Part shown: piece after piece, positions 8,276 to 16,870 of the stretch
Layout: each line of letters opens with the position of its first letter
Position numbering within the stretch: position 1 is the first letter of the stretch
DNA from: Sphaerobacter thermophilus DSM 20745
GTDB taxonomy: Bacteria > Chloroflexota > Chloroflexia > Thermomicrobiales > Thermomicrobiaceae
Assembly: GCF_000024985.1 (NCBI RefSeq)
Contig: NC_013523.1
Coordinates: 2,604,001-2,668,000 of the forward strand
Length of the DNA stretch: 64,000 nucleotides
Reading direction: 5' to 3'
The notes under the pieces: model-generated
What the model was told of the DNA's origin: nothing
The model's database searches: none
What the model saw: only the letters and a program-made list of their open reading frames with translations
Position numbers and translations under genes: made by a program

Positions 8276-11182
8276 TCATCGCAGCCGGACACGCATGATG
8301 CGCGGGCCGCGGTCTTCGTCGAGGGTGAACCAGACCTCGTCGTCGACGACCCAGAGAGGGTAGGAGGCCGCGGTGGCAGGTCCGGTGAGCGGGACGGTCG
8401 TGCGGCCGTCAGCGGTGAGGAGCAGTACCCGGTCGTCGAGCGCCGCCGCAAGCCAGCGGCCGTCCGGTGACCAGGCCATCCCCTCTGCGGCCTCGCCGCG
8501 CGCCGCCTCCAGGGCCTGGGTCACGTCGTGGGCGGGCGCAAGGTGGAGTGAGTCGGCCGCGGCGCCCCCGGTGCCGAAGTGGCGGACCCGGTAGGCGAGC
8601 CACGCGCCGTCAGGCGCCGCGGCAAGGTCGGTCACGGCGACGCCGCGGTCCGCCCCGTGCGCGCGGAGGGTGAGGACCGGCGTGGGTTCGGCATCGCGCA
8701 AGGTGACGCGGTAGAGCGTCACCCGCTGCGGCAGCCCCTCTCGCCACGCCTCGGGCACGGCGTAGACGAGCGTCCCGGCGTCGGTCCAGGTTGCGACCGG
8801 GGGCACCCGACCGTCGGCCTGCGTGGCGCCGGGCCAGTGGGCGACCTCGCGCGGCGGCAGATCCCACCCGGCCAGCCACAGCGCGACGTTGCCGTCCGCC
8901 TCGTCGACCACGAAGAAGGCGACGGTCCGACCGTCGGGCGCGGCCAGGGGATGCGCGTAGCGCCGGGTCTGGTCGTCGCCGATGCCGGCCGGGTCGAAGC
9001 GTTGGTATTCGACCGCCTCGAAGCCCGGCGTCTGGGCCAGCAGCGGGGGCGCGGGGTAGAGTGCCAGCCGGCTTGGCCCGTCTGGGGAGCCCGGTGTCGC
9101 GGATGCCACGCCGAGCAGTGCCGGTTCTGAGCCGAACCAATTGAGGTCGGTGGCGCCGTCCAGCCACCACTCGGGCTGCCCGCTGCGGCTGCGCACGACC
9201 GACCGGTCGCCGCCTTGCAGGATCAGGGTGTAGCTGTCCGGGCCGGGGCGGCTCACCGGGCCGGTCCGCAGCGTCGACGGAAGTCCCGGCACCGGCTCCG
9301 GCGACAGCGGCACGACCGCATCGGGCGTCGGGGTGGGTGACGGCTGGGACGGGATCGCTCCGGGCGGCAGCCAGCGCACCGGCAGCCCGCCGAACCCGGT
9401 CAGTGACGCCGCGACGACCCACTCAGTGCCGTCCGGCTCCAGGGCTGCGAGGGTCGGAACGTGGTACGGCTCGGCGTCCGGGGCGCTCGGGTCGCCCGGC
9501 AGGTAGAAGCGGCGTTCCCCGGCGAGGAGGAGTGTCCGGCCGTCGGGCGACCAGACCGCCGCGCTGCCGCTCAAGTCAACTTCCGCGACCTGCTGCGCCA
9601 TGCCTCCCTCCGGCCCCGTCACCCAGAGGCTGACCGGGGTGCGTGGACCGCCGGCAACAACATCGAACAGCCGGTAGAGCACCCGCTGCCCGTCGGGCGA
9701 CACGTTGACCGGTTCGGCCTGACTGTTGCCGCCGACGCGCGTCAGGTACCGCACCGTGCCGTCGCGGTGTAGCGCCGCCACGTCGATGCGCTGAACGAAC
9801 CGCGGCTCACGCTGCGTCCACTCCCCACCTGGCGGGGTTACCGCGTCGTCGCTCAGCAGGCTGAGATAGACCCGGCTGCTGTCCGGTGCCCAGATTGCCG
9901 CGCCGGTGAAGCGGTAGTCAATCCGCGCGATCGGCTCGCCGAGCCCGTCCGGGCCGACCGGGCGCAGCTCCACCGTGCGCCCGGGCCAATAGGGCTGGTG
10001 CGGCAGAACGAGCAGCACCAGCGTGCCGTCCGGCGAGGCGGAGGCCGCCGTCACCGGCCCCTGGTAGACCACGCGCTGGTCACCGGTCGTGATGTCGAGG
10101 ACGATCAGCCGGTTATTTTGATCGCCACCCGGCCCGCCGCTGGAGTACTCCACCCCAAGGATCGCCGTCTCCCCGAGCCAGCCGACCGGGGACGAGCGCT
10201 GCTGCGACCGCGGCCAGTTCCAGATCCGCACCTGCCGGCGCCCGATGTCGCTCACCTCCAGCGCGTTCGTGGTCGGTGTCCAGTGGGCGACGTACCGCCC
10301 GCTGTGGGACACGATCCAGGAGCTGAGGACGTTGGGGTCGCCGACGCTGACCGGCACCCGCTGCCTGGTTTCCAGGTCGAGCGCCTCGACGCCCCGCAGC
10401 GTCCGGAGCAGTAGCCAGCCCTCGAGTGCCGGCCTCGCCGGGCTTGTCACGAGCGGCACTGGTGTGCCCTCCGGCCCGCCCGCCAGCCCCAGCCGCCCGG
10501 CCACCAGCGCCGCCCCGAGGAGCACGACGAGGAGCACCCCCGCCGCAACCATCCCGGCCGGGCCGAGCGTCCGGCGTGCCGGGGGGAGTGCGGGCAATGC
10601 AGCGCGGGCCTGCTCGATAGCCGCCAGGAGGGCATCGTCGACCCGTTCACTCCCCTCCAATGCCGCGCGGCAAGCGGCGCAGCCGCCCGCGTGGGCCAGA
10701 AGCGTCGCCCGCTCGATCAGCGGCAAGGCCGCGTCCCGCTCCCGGCCGACGAGAGCGGCGAACTCCGCACACGGCCGCGGGATGGTCGGCTCGACTGCGC
10801 GGCGGGCACGCAGCAGGTCGAGTCCTACCTCGTCCGCCGGGATCTGGAAGATGCCTGCGAGCCGGTCGACCGGGAGGTCGAGCCCCAGGTGCAGCGCGAG
10901 CGCCAGCGCCGCCCGCGCTGGCAGGTCGCGCCGTGGTGCCAGTGGGCGGTCCTGTTTCGCTCCGGCCGACCCCCTGCGCAGCCAGCCCCGCGCGGCCTCC
11001 CAGCGCAGGCGTGGCAGCAGGCGTCCCAGCGCCCGGTCGTCACCGCCACGCGCCGCGCTCGCAGCCACTCGGTCGGCCGGGGCGTCGTCGAGCAGCAGGC
11101 GCAGCGCTGCCCTCAGCGACCCGGCGTCATGAGCCGTCGATGGGATAGTGTGGTCGCCGGAGGGGTGCGTCGTCTCTGCCAT
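8276..11182 (-). CDS. Sigma-region-4-like / zinc anti-sigma / beta-propeller membrane protein
   Basis: A 968-residue protein of unusual make-up. Residues about 88-131 (PARAALALALHLGLDLPVDRLAGIF, then RARRAV) resemble sigma region 4. C138, H164, C168 and C171 (HAGGCAAC) give the C-HxxxCxxC pattern of zinc anti-sigma domains. A membrane segment lies at about 210-230. The remaining 730 residues, outside the cell, carry repeated blades of the WD40-like/TolB type (SPDGTLVLLV, WAPDSSRVYLSLL, SPDGQRVLYRL, WSPDGRTLLLAG, WSPDGRWLAAAL). No separate sigma gene is adjacent. It may be a sensor in which sigma-like and anti-sigma parts are fused; this is an inference. The start is the ATG at 11182. Confidence 0.75.
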   Translation of the reverse strand: MAETTHPSGDHTIPSTAHDAGSLRAALRLLLDDAPADRVAASAARGGDDRALGRLLPRLRWEAARGWLRRGSAGAKQDRPLAPRRDLPARAALALALHLGLDLPVDRLAGIFQIPADEVGLDLLRARRAVEPTIPRPCAEFAALVGRERDAALPLIERATLLAHAGGCAACRAALEGSERVDDALLAAIEQARAALPALPPARRTLGPAGMVAAGVLLVVLLGAALVAGRLGLAGGPEGTPVPLVTSPARPALEGWLLLRTLRGVEALDLETRQRVPVSVGDPNVLSSWIVSHSGRYVAHWTPTTNALEVSDIGRRQVRIWNWPRSQQRSSPVGWLGETAILGVEYSSGGPGGDQNNRLIVLDITTGDQRVVYQGPVTAASASPDGTLVLLVLPHQPYWPGRTVELRPVGPDGLGEPIARIDYRFTGAAIWAPDSSRVYLSLLSDDAVTPPGGEWTQREPRFVQRIDVAALHRDGTVRYLTRVGGNSQAEPVNVSPDGQRVLYRLFDVVAGGPRTPVSLWVTGPEGGMAQQVAEVDLSGSAAVWSPDGRTLLLAGERRFYLPGDPSAPDAEPYHVPTLAALEPDGTEWVVAASLTGFGGLPVRWLPPGAIPSQPSPTPTPDAVVPLSPEPVPGLPSTLRTGPVSRPGPDSYTLILQGGDRSVVRSRSGQPEWWLDGATDLNWFGSEPALLGVASATPGSPDGPSRLALYPAPPLLAQTPGFEAVEYQRFDPAGIGDDQTRRYAHPLAAPDGRTVAFFVVDEADGNVALWLAGWDLPPREVAHWPGATQADGRVPPVATWTDAGTLVYAVPEAWREGLPQRVTLYRVTLRDAEPTPVLTLRAHGADRGVAVTDLAAAPDGAWLAYRVRHFGTGGAAADSLHLAPAHDVTQALEAARGEAAEGMAWSPDGRWLAAALDDRVLLLTADGRTTVPLTGPATAASYPLWVVDDEVWFTLDEDRGPRIMRVRLR

Positions 11183-11326
11183 GCTGCTCCCACCGGTGCA
11201 CCGGAGTTCTCGCCTGCTCGATAGCCGTCATCCTACCACCGCGCCACCACCCGGAGGGTGCGGGCAGGCGGACCCGCACCCTGCTACAGTTCCTACAGGT
11301 CGGGGCTGCGACTGGATGGTGAGGGA

Positions 11327-12388
11327 ATGGTGCTGGAGGAGACGACGCTGCTACTGCCGGAGGCCACGCGGGAGGACGTTGCCGCGTTCTTCGAGCCGCG
11401 CGCGGCCGCGATCGACGCCGGGGCCGAGGACATCCGCGAGGGGCTGGTCTGGCTGCACCAGCGGCTGCTCCGGGAGGATGCGAGCCCGTCCCTCCCGGAT
11501 GTGGGCGCCGCCATCGCGACGGTCGCCTGGTCCGACATGAGCTCGGCCTTCTCACTCTGGAGCCACCGCGCGGTGGTCGAGTACCTGACGCCGCTCCCCG
11601 CCGGCTCGTTCCTCGCCGAGACAGTAGCGCCGCGCCTGCACCGGGTAGCGATCCTTGGCTCGACCGCGCTCGCCCCCGCCATTGCCTACACCCTGGAGCA
11701 GGTACCGTTGCCGGTGACGGCTCGGCGGGAGGGAAGCTCACTGATCCTCGACGGGCGCATCGCCTGGGCTTCGAACCTCTTCCCGCCGGACTTCGTGCTG
11801 GTAACGGTCGTCGCCGGGCCGGACGGCACGCCCTGCGTCGTCGCCATCCCCGGCGACGCCCCCGGCCTCCAGGTCGCGCCCGAGCCGCCGCTTCTCGCAC
11901 TCAAGGCGACCGGCAGCTCCTCGGTGACGCTGGACCAGACGCCCATCGGGGAGGAGTGGGTCATCAGCCACGACCTCCCCGGCTTCATGCGCCGCGTGCG
12001 GCCGGTGCTGCTCCTGCTGCAGTCCTGCTTCTCTTGGGGACTCGCCGCCCGGTCGCTGTCCGAGGCCCGCGCCCACCTGCGCGGTGCCACCCAGATCTTC
12101 CTGCCGGAGATTGACGCGATGGAGGAGCGCCTCGCCCGCCTGGGCCGCGAGATCGCGCGGGCGCTGGCGGACCGCGGGCAATCGCTCGGCATGCGCGGGG
12201 TTGTGCAGACCCGGCTTGACATCGCCCGGCTCGCCGCCGCCGCAGTGGCGACCGAGGCCAAGGTCCTCGGCGGCCGCGGCTTCCTCGCCACCAGCGGCAC
12301 CGCCCGCCGCCTCCGCGAAGCCGCCTTCCTCCCCATCCAATCGCCGACCGAGGCGCAACTGCTGACGGAACTGTCCCGTGGCGCGTGA
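11327..12388 (+). CDS. Acyl-CoA dehydrogenase-like protein
   Basis: 353 residues from the ATG at 11327, with GGTGAGGGA directly before it. The domain order fits the acyl-CoA dehydrogenase superfamily: a helical N-terminal part, a central beta region (ARREGSSLILDGRIAWASNLFPPDFVLVTVV, FAD/substrate region) and a helical C-terminal part ending KVLGGRGFLATSGTARRLREAAFLPIQSPTEAQL. The usual catalytic glutamate cannot be assigned. The member is short and divergent, so the substrate is unknown; an FAD-dependent oxidoreductase is the best reading. It appears monocistronic. Confidence 0.7.
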   Translation: MVLEETTLLLPEATREDVAAFFEPRAAAIDAGAEDIREGLVWLHQRLLREDASPSLPDVGAAIATVAWSDMSSAFSLWSHRAVVEYLTPLPAGSFLAETVAPRLHRVAILGSTALAPAIAYTLEQVPLPVTARREGSSLILDGRIAWASNLFPPDFVLVTVVAGPDGTPCVVAIPGDAPGLQVAPEPPLLALKATGSSSVTLDQTPIGEEWVISHDLPGFMRRVRPVLLLLQSCFSWGLAARSLSEARAHLRGATQIFLPEIDAMEERLARLGREIARALADRGQSLGMRGVVQTRLDIARLAAAAVATEAKVLGGRGFLATSGTARRLREAAFLPIQSPTEAQLLTELSRGA

Positions 12389-12413
12389 CTCCGGTCGGCG
12401 CGAGAGATCCGTT

Positions 12414-12544
12414 CCCCCTCACCCCCCGACCCCTCTCGGACGGAGCCCACAAGGGGAGAGGGGGAGGTCATGTGGGCGGCCCGCCCGGTGCTCATTCAGG
12501 TGGCTCCCCTCTCCTAACGTTGAGAGAGGGGTTGGGGGTGAGGG
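12414..12544. repeat. Family B palindromic repeat, two-part copy
   Basis: The left part begins CCCCCTCACCCCCCGACCCC and reaches AAGGGGAGAGGGGGA. The right part reads CCCCTCTCCTAACGTTGAGA, GAGGGGTTGGGGGTGAGGG. The outer ends are inverted copies of each other. It sits between convergent genes and could serve as a bidirectional transcript end. Confidence 0.75.
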
Positions 12545-12553
12545 CCGTTCCTG

Positions 12554-14392
12554 TTAGCCGGACCCGTCGGACGGGGTCGGGCTGGGCATGCCGGGAGGCG
12601 GCCCGACCCCGGTCGTGAGGTCGATGGTCAGTTCCCACGGACCCATGAGCGGGTCTGCCTCGTCGCTTGTGATTCTGCCCCACCACCATGGGATCGACAG
12701 GTGCAGCGTCCCTTTCTCGGGGAGGTTCACCAGGCGAATCGGCCTGTCCTGTACTCCGGCACCTCGAACCTCCCCCTGGCCGATGACGGTGACCGGCTCG
12801 CCGTCCACCGTCGCGGAGATGGCCGGGCTGATGCCGTGATGCCAGAGAATCGGCGCGTTTTGGATGTCCGCAAGCGAGTCTCCGTTGTCCGGGAGCATTG
12901 GGGTCACGGCACCCGGGTCCAGCACGGTCGTGCGCAGGGTCAGGGTGCTCACCGCGACGCCGCGGCGTAGCTCCGCGGCCTCGATTGTGACCCCGTTGGC
13001 CGTCGCGCTCCCGTGGGCTGGCCGAGGTTCCGGCAGGTCCGCGAGCGGCGAGAGATCGACGGTGATCGAGGTCATCGCGGGCGTCACCGGCACGCGGGAC
13101 GCCGTCCCCGGGGCGACCATATTCGGGTCAATGTTGGGCTGCATCACAATGCGGACCTCGCGAGTGGCGGGGTCGAGCCCGGCGAACGACTCCCACCGTG
13201 TGCCCGGCAGTCGACCGTCTCCCGGCAGGCGACCGTCTGCGTCCATGTCAAGGTATGCAGCCAGCATCCCGTCGGATAGGAGGCCGACCGGGAGCCCGCG
13301 CTCGTCCAACAGGGTGATCTCGGCAAGCTCCGGCGGGTCGGCGGTGAACCCGAGGTAGGTCGCGTCCCGGTCCACAGCTAGCCAGTGGAGCGTGATCGTC
13401 CCAGAGCGCATCGGTGCGTCGCCGCCGATCTCGAACGTCTGCTCAATGTCGAATACCAGTCCGGCCTCGCGCAGGGTCGCCAGCACCGGTTCGATCGCTT
13501 CCAGACCGGGCAGGTGGACCTCCTCGGCAATGTCGGCCGGGACGAAGGTGAAGCGCCATTCGCCGGGGAACTCCCGCTCCGTGCCGTCCGGTTGGCGGAA
13601 CACGAGACGGGTGATGGTGATGCTCACCGGCTGGTCCGGCTCTCGCAGCATCCGGAGGGACAGCCCGACGCTGTACCCGGTGACGATCGTGTCCCACCTG
13701 CCGCCTTCTCGGGTGGACTCTGCCACAGGGACGACCCACTTCGGCTTCCCCAACGGGTCCGCCAACCCGTCGAGGTGGCCGTCGCTCCCGGACCGCCAGC
13801 CGACGAACTCGCCCAGCGACTTCAGGTCCGGCATCGCCTCGGGGTCGGTCGGCTCGATCATGAGTGCAAGCAGCAACCGATCGCCGTCGCGGCCCTGGGA
13901 ACTGAGGCTGATCGTAAAGTCGCGCGAGGTCGCCACCAGGGTCGATGCTCCACCCGGCTCGGCACCCTGCCCCTCGCCGCGTCCCTGGAGCACCACCACC
14001 AGCAGCCCGGCCACGGCGACGAGGACCACGGCCGCGGCCGCCATCCCCGCGCTCTCGCGCAGCCAGCTACGCCGGGGCGTCTCTGCCCGGTCGGCCGCTG
14101 CGGGTCGTTCGGGCGGCAGGTCGTATCCTCCCGGTGCATCCGCGGTCGGCAGCGGTCCGCTGGATCGCTCCACGCACGCCTCGGCCTCTGTCTCCAACTG
14201 CCGTCCGAGTCGCGCCAGGAATGCAGGGGTGGGTGCAGGAGTATCGTCGCGGTCGTGGATTGCGCGCACGGCCGCTGCGATCGCCGGGTCGAGCGCGCCG
14301 TCGTCACTGTGCTCACGCGCGGCCACCGCGTCCCAGTAGCGGTCGAGTGCGTCCAGCGTCTCGCGTTCGAGCTCATCGCGGTTCAGTCGCAT
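12554..14392 (-). CDS. Membrane-anchored anti-sigma factor-like protein
   Basis: 612 residues. The N-terminal cytoplasmic part (about 1-110) includes LDRYWDAVAAREHSD and APTPAFLARLGRQLETEAE, a composition like the other anti-sigma protein in this window. There is one membrane segment at about 116-136. The outer domain is about 470 residues with beta-rich, ligand-binding-like composition and no recognised motif. It overlaps the upstream sigma gene by 10 nt. No zinc-binding HxxxCxxC is present. Role as the partner of the adjacent ECF sigma factor is inferred from coupling and topology. Confidence 0.75.
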   Translation of the reverse strand: MRLNRDELERETLDALDRYWDAVAAREHSDDGALDPAIAAAVRAIHDRDDTPAPTPAFLARLGRQLETEAEACVERSSGPLPTADAPGGYDLPPERPAAADRAETPRRSWLRESAGMAAAAVVLVAVAGLLVVVLQGRGEGQGAEPGGASTLVATSRDFTISLSSQGRDGDRLLLALMIEPTDPEAMPDLKSLGEFVGWRSGSDGHLDGLADPLGKPKWVVPVAESTREGGRWDTIVTGYSVGLSLRMLREPDQPVSITITRLVFRQPDGTEREFPGEWRFTFVPADIAEEVHLPGLEAIEPVLATLREAGLVFDIEQTFEIGGDAPMRSGTITLHWLAVDRDATYLGFTADPPELAEITLLDERGLPVGLLSDGMLAAYLDMDADGRLPGDGRLPGTRWESFAGLDPATREVRIVMQPNIDPNMVAPGTASRVPVTPAMTSITVDLSPLADLPEPRPAHGSATANGVTIEAAELRRGVAVSTLTLRTTVLDPGAVTPMLPDNGDSLADIQNAPILWHHGISPAISATVDGEPVTVIGQGEVRGAGVQDRPIRLVNLPEKGTLHLSIPWWWGRITSDEADPLMGPWELTIDLTTGVGPPPGMPSPTPSDGSG

Positions 14393-14997
14393 TGTGCGCC
14401 TCCGCGCTGCGTGCCGTGGGCAAGGACATCCCGCAACCGCTGCGCGGCGCGGTACTGGAGCGCCCGCACGCTGCCGTGGCTCCGCCCGAGCACCTGGGCG
14501 ATCTCCGCCCCGTTCAGCCCGGCCAGGCGCAGTTCGACGACCTCCCGCTGCTCCTGCGAGAGCGCCGCCAGCAGCGCCCGCACCCCGCGGTGCGACTCCG
14601 CGTGCAGCATGACCTCCTCCGGCGTCGGGCCGGGGTCGACCGGGTCCCGGGCCGTCTCCGGCAGGCGCTCGGTCCGTCGCTCACGGTAGACGTCAGTGAC
14701 CACGTTGCGGGCGATCGTGAAGAGCCAGGCGCGGAACGACCCGCTCTGATAGCCCGGCAGCGCAGCCAGTGCGTTGAGGAAGACCTGGCTGGTGGCATCC
14801 TCGGCGGCCTCCGGCTCGCCCAGGCGGCGGTAGCAGAACCGGTAGACCGGATCGGCATAGCGCGCGTAGAGCGGGGCGAAGGCGCGCGGGTCACGCCGCG
14901 CCTGCTCCACCAGCGCCTCCTCCTCGGCCGCTTCCCCCGGTGTCACACCCTCGCCCGAGTGATCACGCAGGATGTTCAATCCTCTGCTCCAGAGCAA
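14383..14997 (-). CDS. ECF-type RNA polymerase sigma factor
   Basis: 204 residues. Region 2 (about 30-110) includes FAPLYARYADPVYRFCYRRLGEPEAAEDATSQVFLNAL; region 4 (about 140-195) includes LSQEQREVVELRLAGLNGAEIAQVLGRSHGSVRALQYRAAQRL. These are diagnostic for ECF sigma factors. The start is uncertain: the frame opens with a TTG at 14997, but a TTG at 14979, 7 nt after GGAG, is a reasonable alternative. Translation is coupled to the anti-sigma-like gene. The upstream gap contains CCCGTAAC-type sequence similar to that before the other ECF operon. Confidence 0.92.
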   Translation of the reverse strand: MLWSRGLNILRDHSGEGVTPGEAAEEEALVEQARRDPRAFAPLYARYADPVYRFCYRRLGEPEAAEDATSQVFLNALAALPGYQSGSFRAWLFTIARNVVTDVYRERRTERLPETARDPVDPGPTPEEVMLHAESHRGVRALLAALSQEQREVVELRLAGLNGAEIAQVLGRSHGSVRALQYRAAQRLRDVLAHGTQRGGAQCD

Positions 14998-15230
14998 TCG
15001 CGCACGATCCGCTCGACCTCGTGAACGGACGAGCTCGACAAAGTGTTACGGGTACGAGGATTCCCGTATCACGAGGGATGGATCGTGATAGTGTTCTTGG
15101 GATACGAGAGCGGGAACGGGACAGAAGCGCAGAGGGTGGCAGCTCGTACGCGGCCGGGTGGTGTGAGTGTCCGAGTACCGTGGTCGGAGGTCCGGGGTAG
15201 GTGGTGCGAGGATCCCCGGCCGTGGCATGT

Positions 15231-15389
15231 GCCCGGGGATAAATCCCCGGGCTGACACGGAGAAGTCCACTGAAGGGACTGGAGATTCTGAACCCCGCGG
15301 GCTGCCGGATCGGCTCTGCCCGGGCGTAGCCATCACAGCCCCTTTAGTGGGCTTACCCATTAATCAGCCCGGGGGTTTACCCCCGGGCA
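15231..15389. repeat. Family A palindromic element, copy 3
   Basis: A 159-bp copy bounded by GCCCGGGGATAAATCCCCGG and GCCCGGGGGTTTACCCCCGG, with inner arms AGTCCACTGAAGGGACTGG and CAGCCCCTTTAGTGGGCTT. Upstream lies a GGTGGTGCGAGGATCC tail that also precedes the copy at 37370. The whole 14998-15693 gap is repeat-derived; no gene is supported in it. Confidence 0.85.
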
Positions 15390-15438
15390 GCGACTGGATG
15401 GCCGGAACCTAATGCCGAGATGTGACCTCGATTCTTCC

Positions 15439-15490
15439 CAGCCGGCTTCAGCCGGCTTCGCCTTGTCAGCCCGGGGGTTTACCCCCGGGC
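15439..15490. repeat. Family A half-element (A' type)
   Basis: CAGCCGGCTTCAGCCGGCTT, a short linker, then the outer hairpin GCCCGGGGGTTTACCCCCGG. The preceding sequence AATGCCGAGATGTGACCTC also precedes the half-element at 52782, so this satellite arrangement recurs at the same place relative to two full copies. Confidence 0.7.
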
Positions 15491-15503
15491 ACGCACCGCC
15501 GAA

Positions 15504-15612
15504 CGGGGATCGTTACACCATCCATCCTGGGCACTAACCGCACGGGGATCGTTACACCATCCATCCTGGGCACTAACCGCACGGGGATCCTTACACCACC
15601 TACCCTGAGCAC
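15504..15612 (+). repeat. 39-bp tandem repeat, 2 exact units plus one diverged
   Basis: Units start at 15504, 15543 and 15582 with CGGGGATCGTTACACCATCC. The first two are identical; the third is diverged (CGGGGATCCTTACACCACC). The unit resembles the reverse complement of the GGTGGTGCGAGGATCC tail flanking family A, so it looks like amplification of a piece of that element. Confidence 0.85.
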
Positions 15613-15693
15613 CGATCACAGCGCCAGACTCTCCGCCCACGCGGTTGAGGGCGCCTGGTCCATGCCCGCACCGTCTCCGGAGCCCCGATTGAT

Positions 15694-16179
15694 TCAGAAC
15701 GTCCGCCCCAGGATCTGGTCCCAGGGCTGGGGGGCGGCGACGCGGATGACCTCGTCCTCGCGGTCGCGCAGGTAGAGGTAGAGGTGGGCGAAGAATTCCT
15801 CGTCCGGGATCGGGTAGGTGGGGTTGATGCACAGGTAGGAGAAGGGCCAGGGAGCACGCACGCCGGGGGCGCAGCGAACTTCGACCCGGCGCCCGATGCG
15901 GATACGATAGGTGACCCCCGGGAACCGTTTGGAGGGGATGTCGAGATAGCCCTGCCGCTGCGCTTGCTCCCACAGCGCGTCGCCCAGGGTGAGGCGGGCG
16001 ACCTCACGCGCGTTGGTGCGCGCCTGGCGGTAATCCTCCCGGCGGAAGTCCGGCCCGGCGCTGCGCTTGGCCACATGATGCCAGCGACGAGTCCAGGGTA
16101 ACTCCAGCGGTACGTCGGCCGAATCGCGCACGCTCTCGCGACCGTGGAGGAAGTCGAGGAAGCGGTCGAGCAGGTTCAT
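15694..16179 (-). CDS. Hypothetical protein
   Basis: 161 residues, start ATG at 16179 with GAGG 7 nt upstream. It begins MNLLDRFLDFLHGRESVRD and contains FRREDYRQARTNAREVARLTLGDALWEQAQRQGYLDIPSKRFPGVTYRIR, ending PWDQILGRTF. It has no membrane segment or signal peptide. The mid region looks like a small beta domain with aromatic residues (WPFSYLCINPTYPIPDEEFFAHLYLYLR). I do not recognise the family. It lies 140 nt downstream of another small minus-strand gene and may share its transcript. Confidence 0.65.
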   Translation of the reverse strand: MNLLDRFLDFLHGRESVRDSADVPLELPWTRRWHHVAKRSAGPDFRREDYRQARTNAREVARLTLGDALWEQAQRQGYLDIPSKRFPGVTYRIRIGRRVEVRCAPGVRAPWPFSYLCINPTYPIPDEEFFAHLYLYLRDREDEVIRVAAPQPWDQILGRTF

Positions 16180-16319
16180 GTGGCACCTCGTCGTCGGTCA
16201 CCGGCATCCATCAAGCGGGGCTGCCGTCGGGGCGACCCGCTGGGTGGTCGTGGCTCCATGTCCGGCCTGCATCCCGGACCCCGTCCATGCCGGGATCGGG
16301 GCCCGGGACACAGCCACAT

Positions 16320-16556
16320 CTACCCGCCTGCAATCGGCGCGATGATCTGATACTCCTCAACGGTCGGATCGAACGGCGCGTCGTCGAGCACGTGCTGGTC
16401 GCCGACCTTGCGGGACACCCGACAGCCGCGCTGGCGGGCATCACGGATGATGCGCTCGGCTTCTTCGATCGCGGAGCGGGACTCCTCCGTGTCGACCGCC
16501 GGGTCCCATTCGATAATCTGGTGGCCGCGCCTGTTGGCAACGATCAAGCGTGCCAT
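16320..16556 (-). CDS. Small hypothetical protein
   Basis: 78 residues from the ATG at 16556, which has AAGGAGGA at ideal spacing. It starts MARLIVANRRGHQIIEWDP and contains a helical, acidic stretch (EESRSAIEEAERIIRDARQRGCRVSRKVG). The form (short beta start, one amphipathic helix) resembles small proteins of unknown function that bind or shield other proteins. No family is recognised. It is upstream of, and on the same strand as, the 161-residue hypothetical gene. Confidence 0.65.
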   Translation of the reverse strand: MARLIVANRRGHQIIEWDPAVDTEESRSAIEEAERIIRDARQRGCRVSRKVGDQHVLDDAPFDPTVEEYQIIAPIAGG

Positions 16557-16750
16557 GCGATCCTCCTTGCGTTCGGTGCGCCGGCGCACACCGGTGACTA
16601 CGGGTCATGCACCTTCCCTGCATTCCGCGTGCCAAAAGCCGCTACGACAGTGGAGCTGGATCCTGCCGGTTTCGCCCAGGAGCACGGGGACGGGAGCCGG
16701 CACGATACCGGCAGTCCTTCGGTGGCTCGCCAAGGCAGGACTTTCGCAAC

Positions 16751-16780
16751 TTGACGGGCTTCGTGCTGGCGACGTAAGTT
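16751..16780 (+). promoter_or_regulatory. Possible promoter of the NfeD-like/flotillin operon
   Basis: TTGACG at 16751 with TAAGTT 18 nt further, about 90 nt before the NfeD-like start. The -35 is good and the -10 is weak. The remaining 16557-16870 gap holds no gene; a short CCTGTC/GACAGG hairpin lies near 16800. Confidence 0.35.
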
Positions 16781-16870
16781 TAGTCAACACGTGTGATGAT
16801 CCTGTCACCTCGGACAGGTGGGTTGCCGGGCAGGCGCAATCCCGGTGACGCGGCCGGGAGCACCCCAGCC

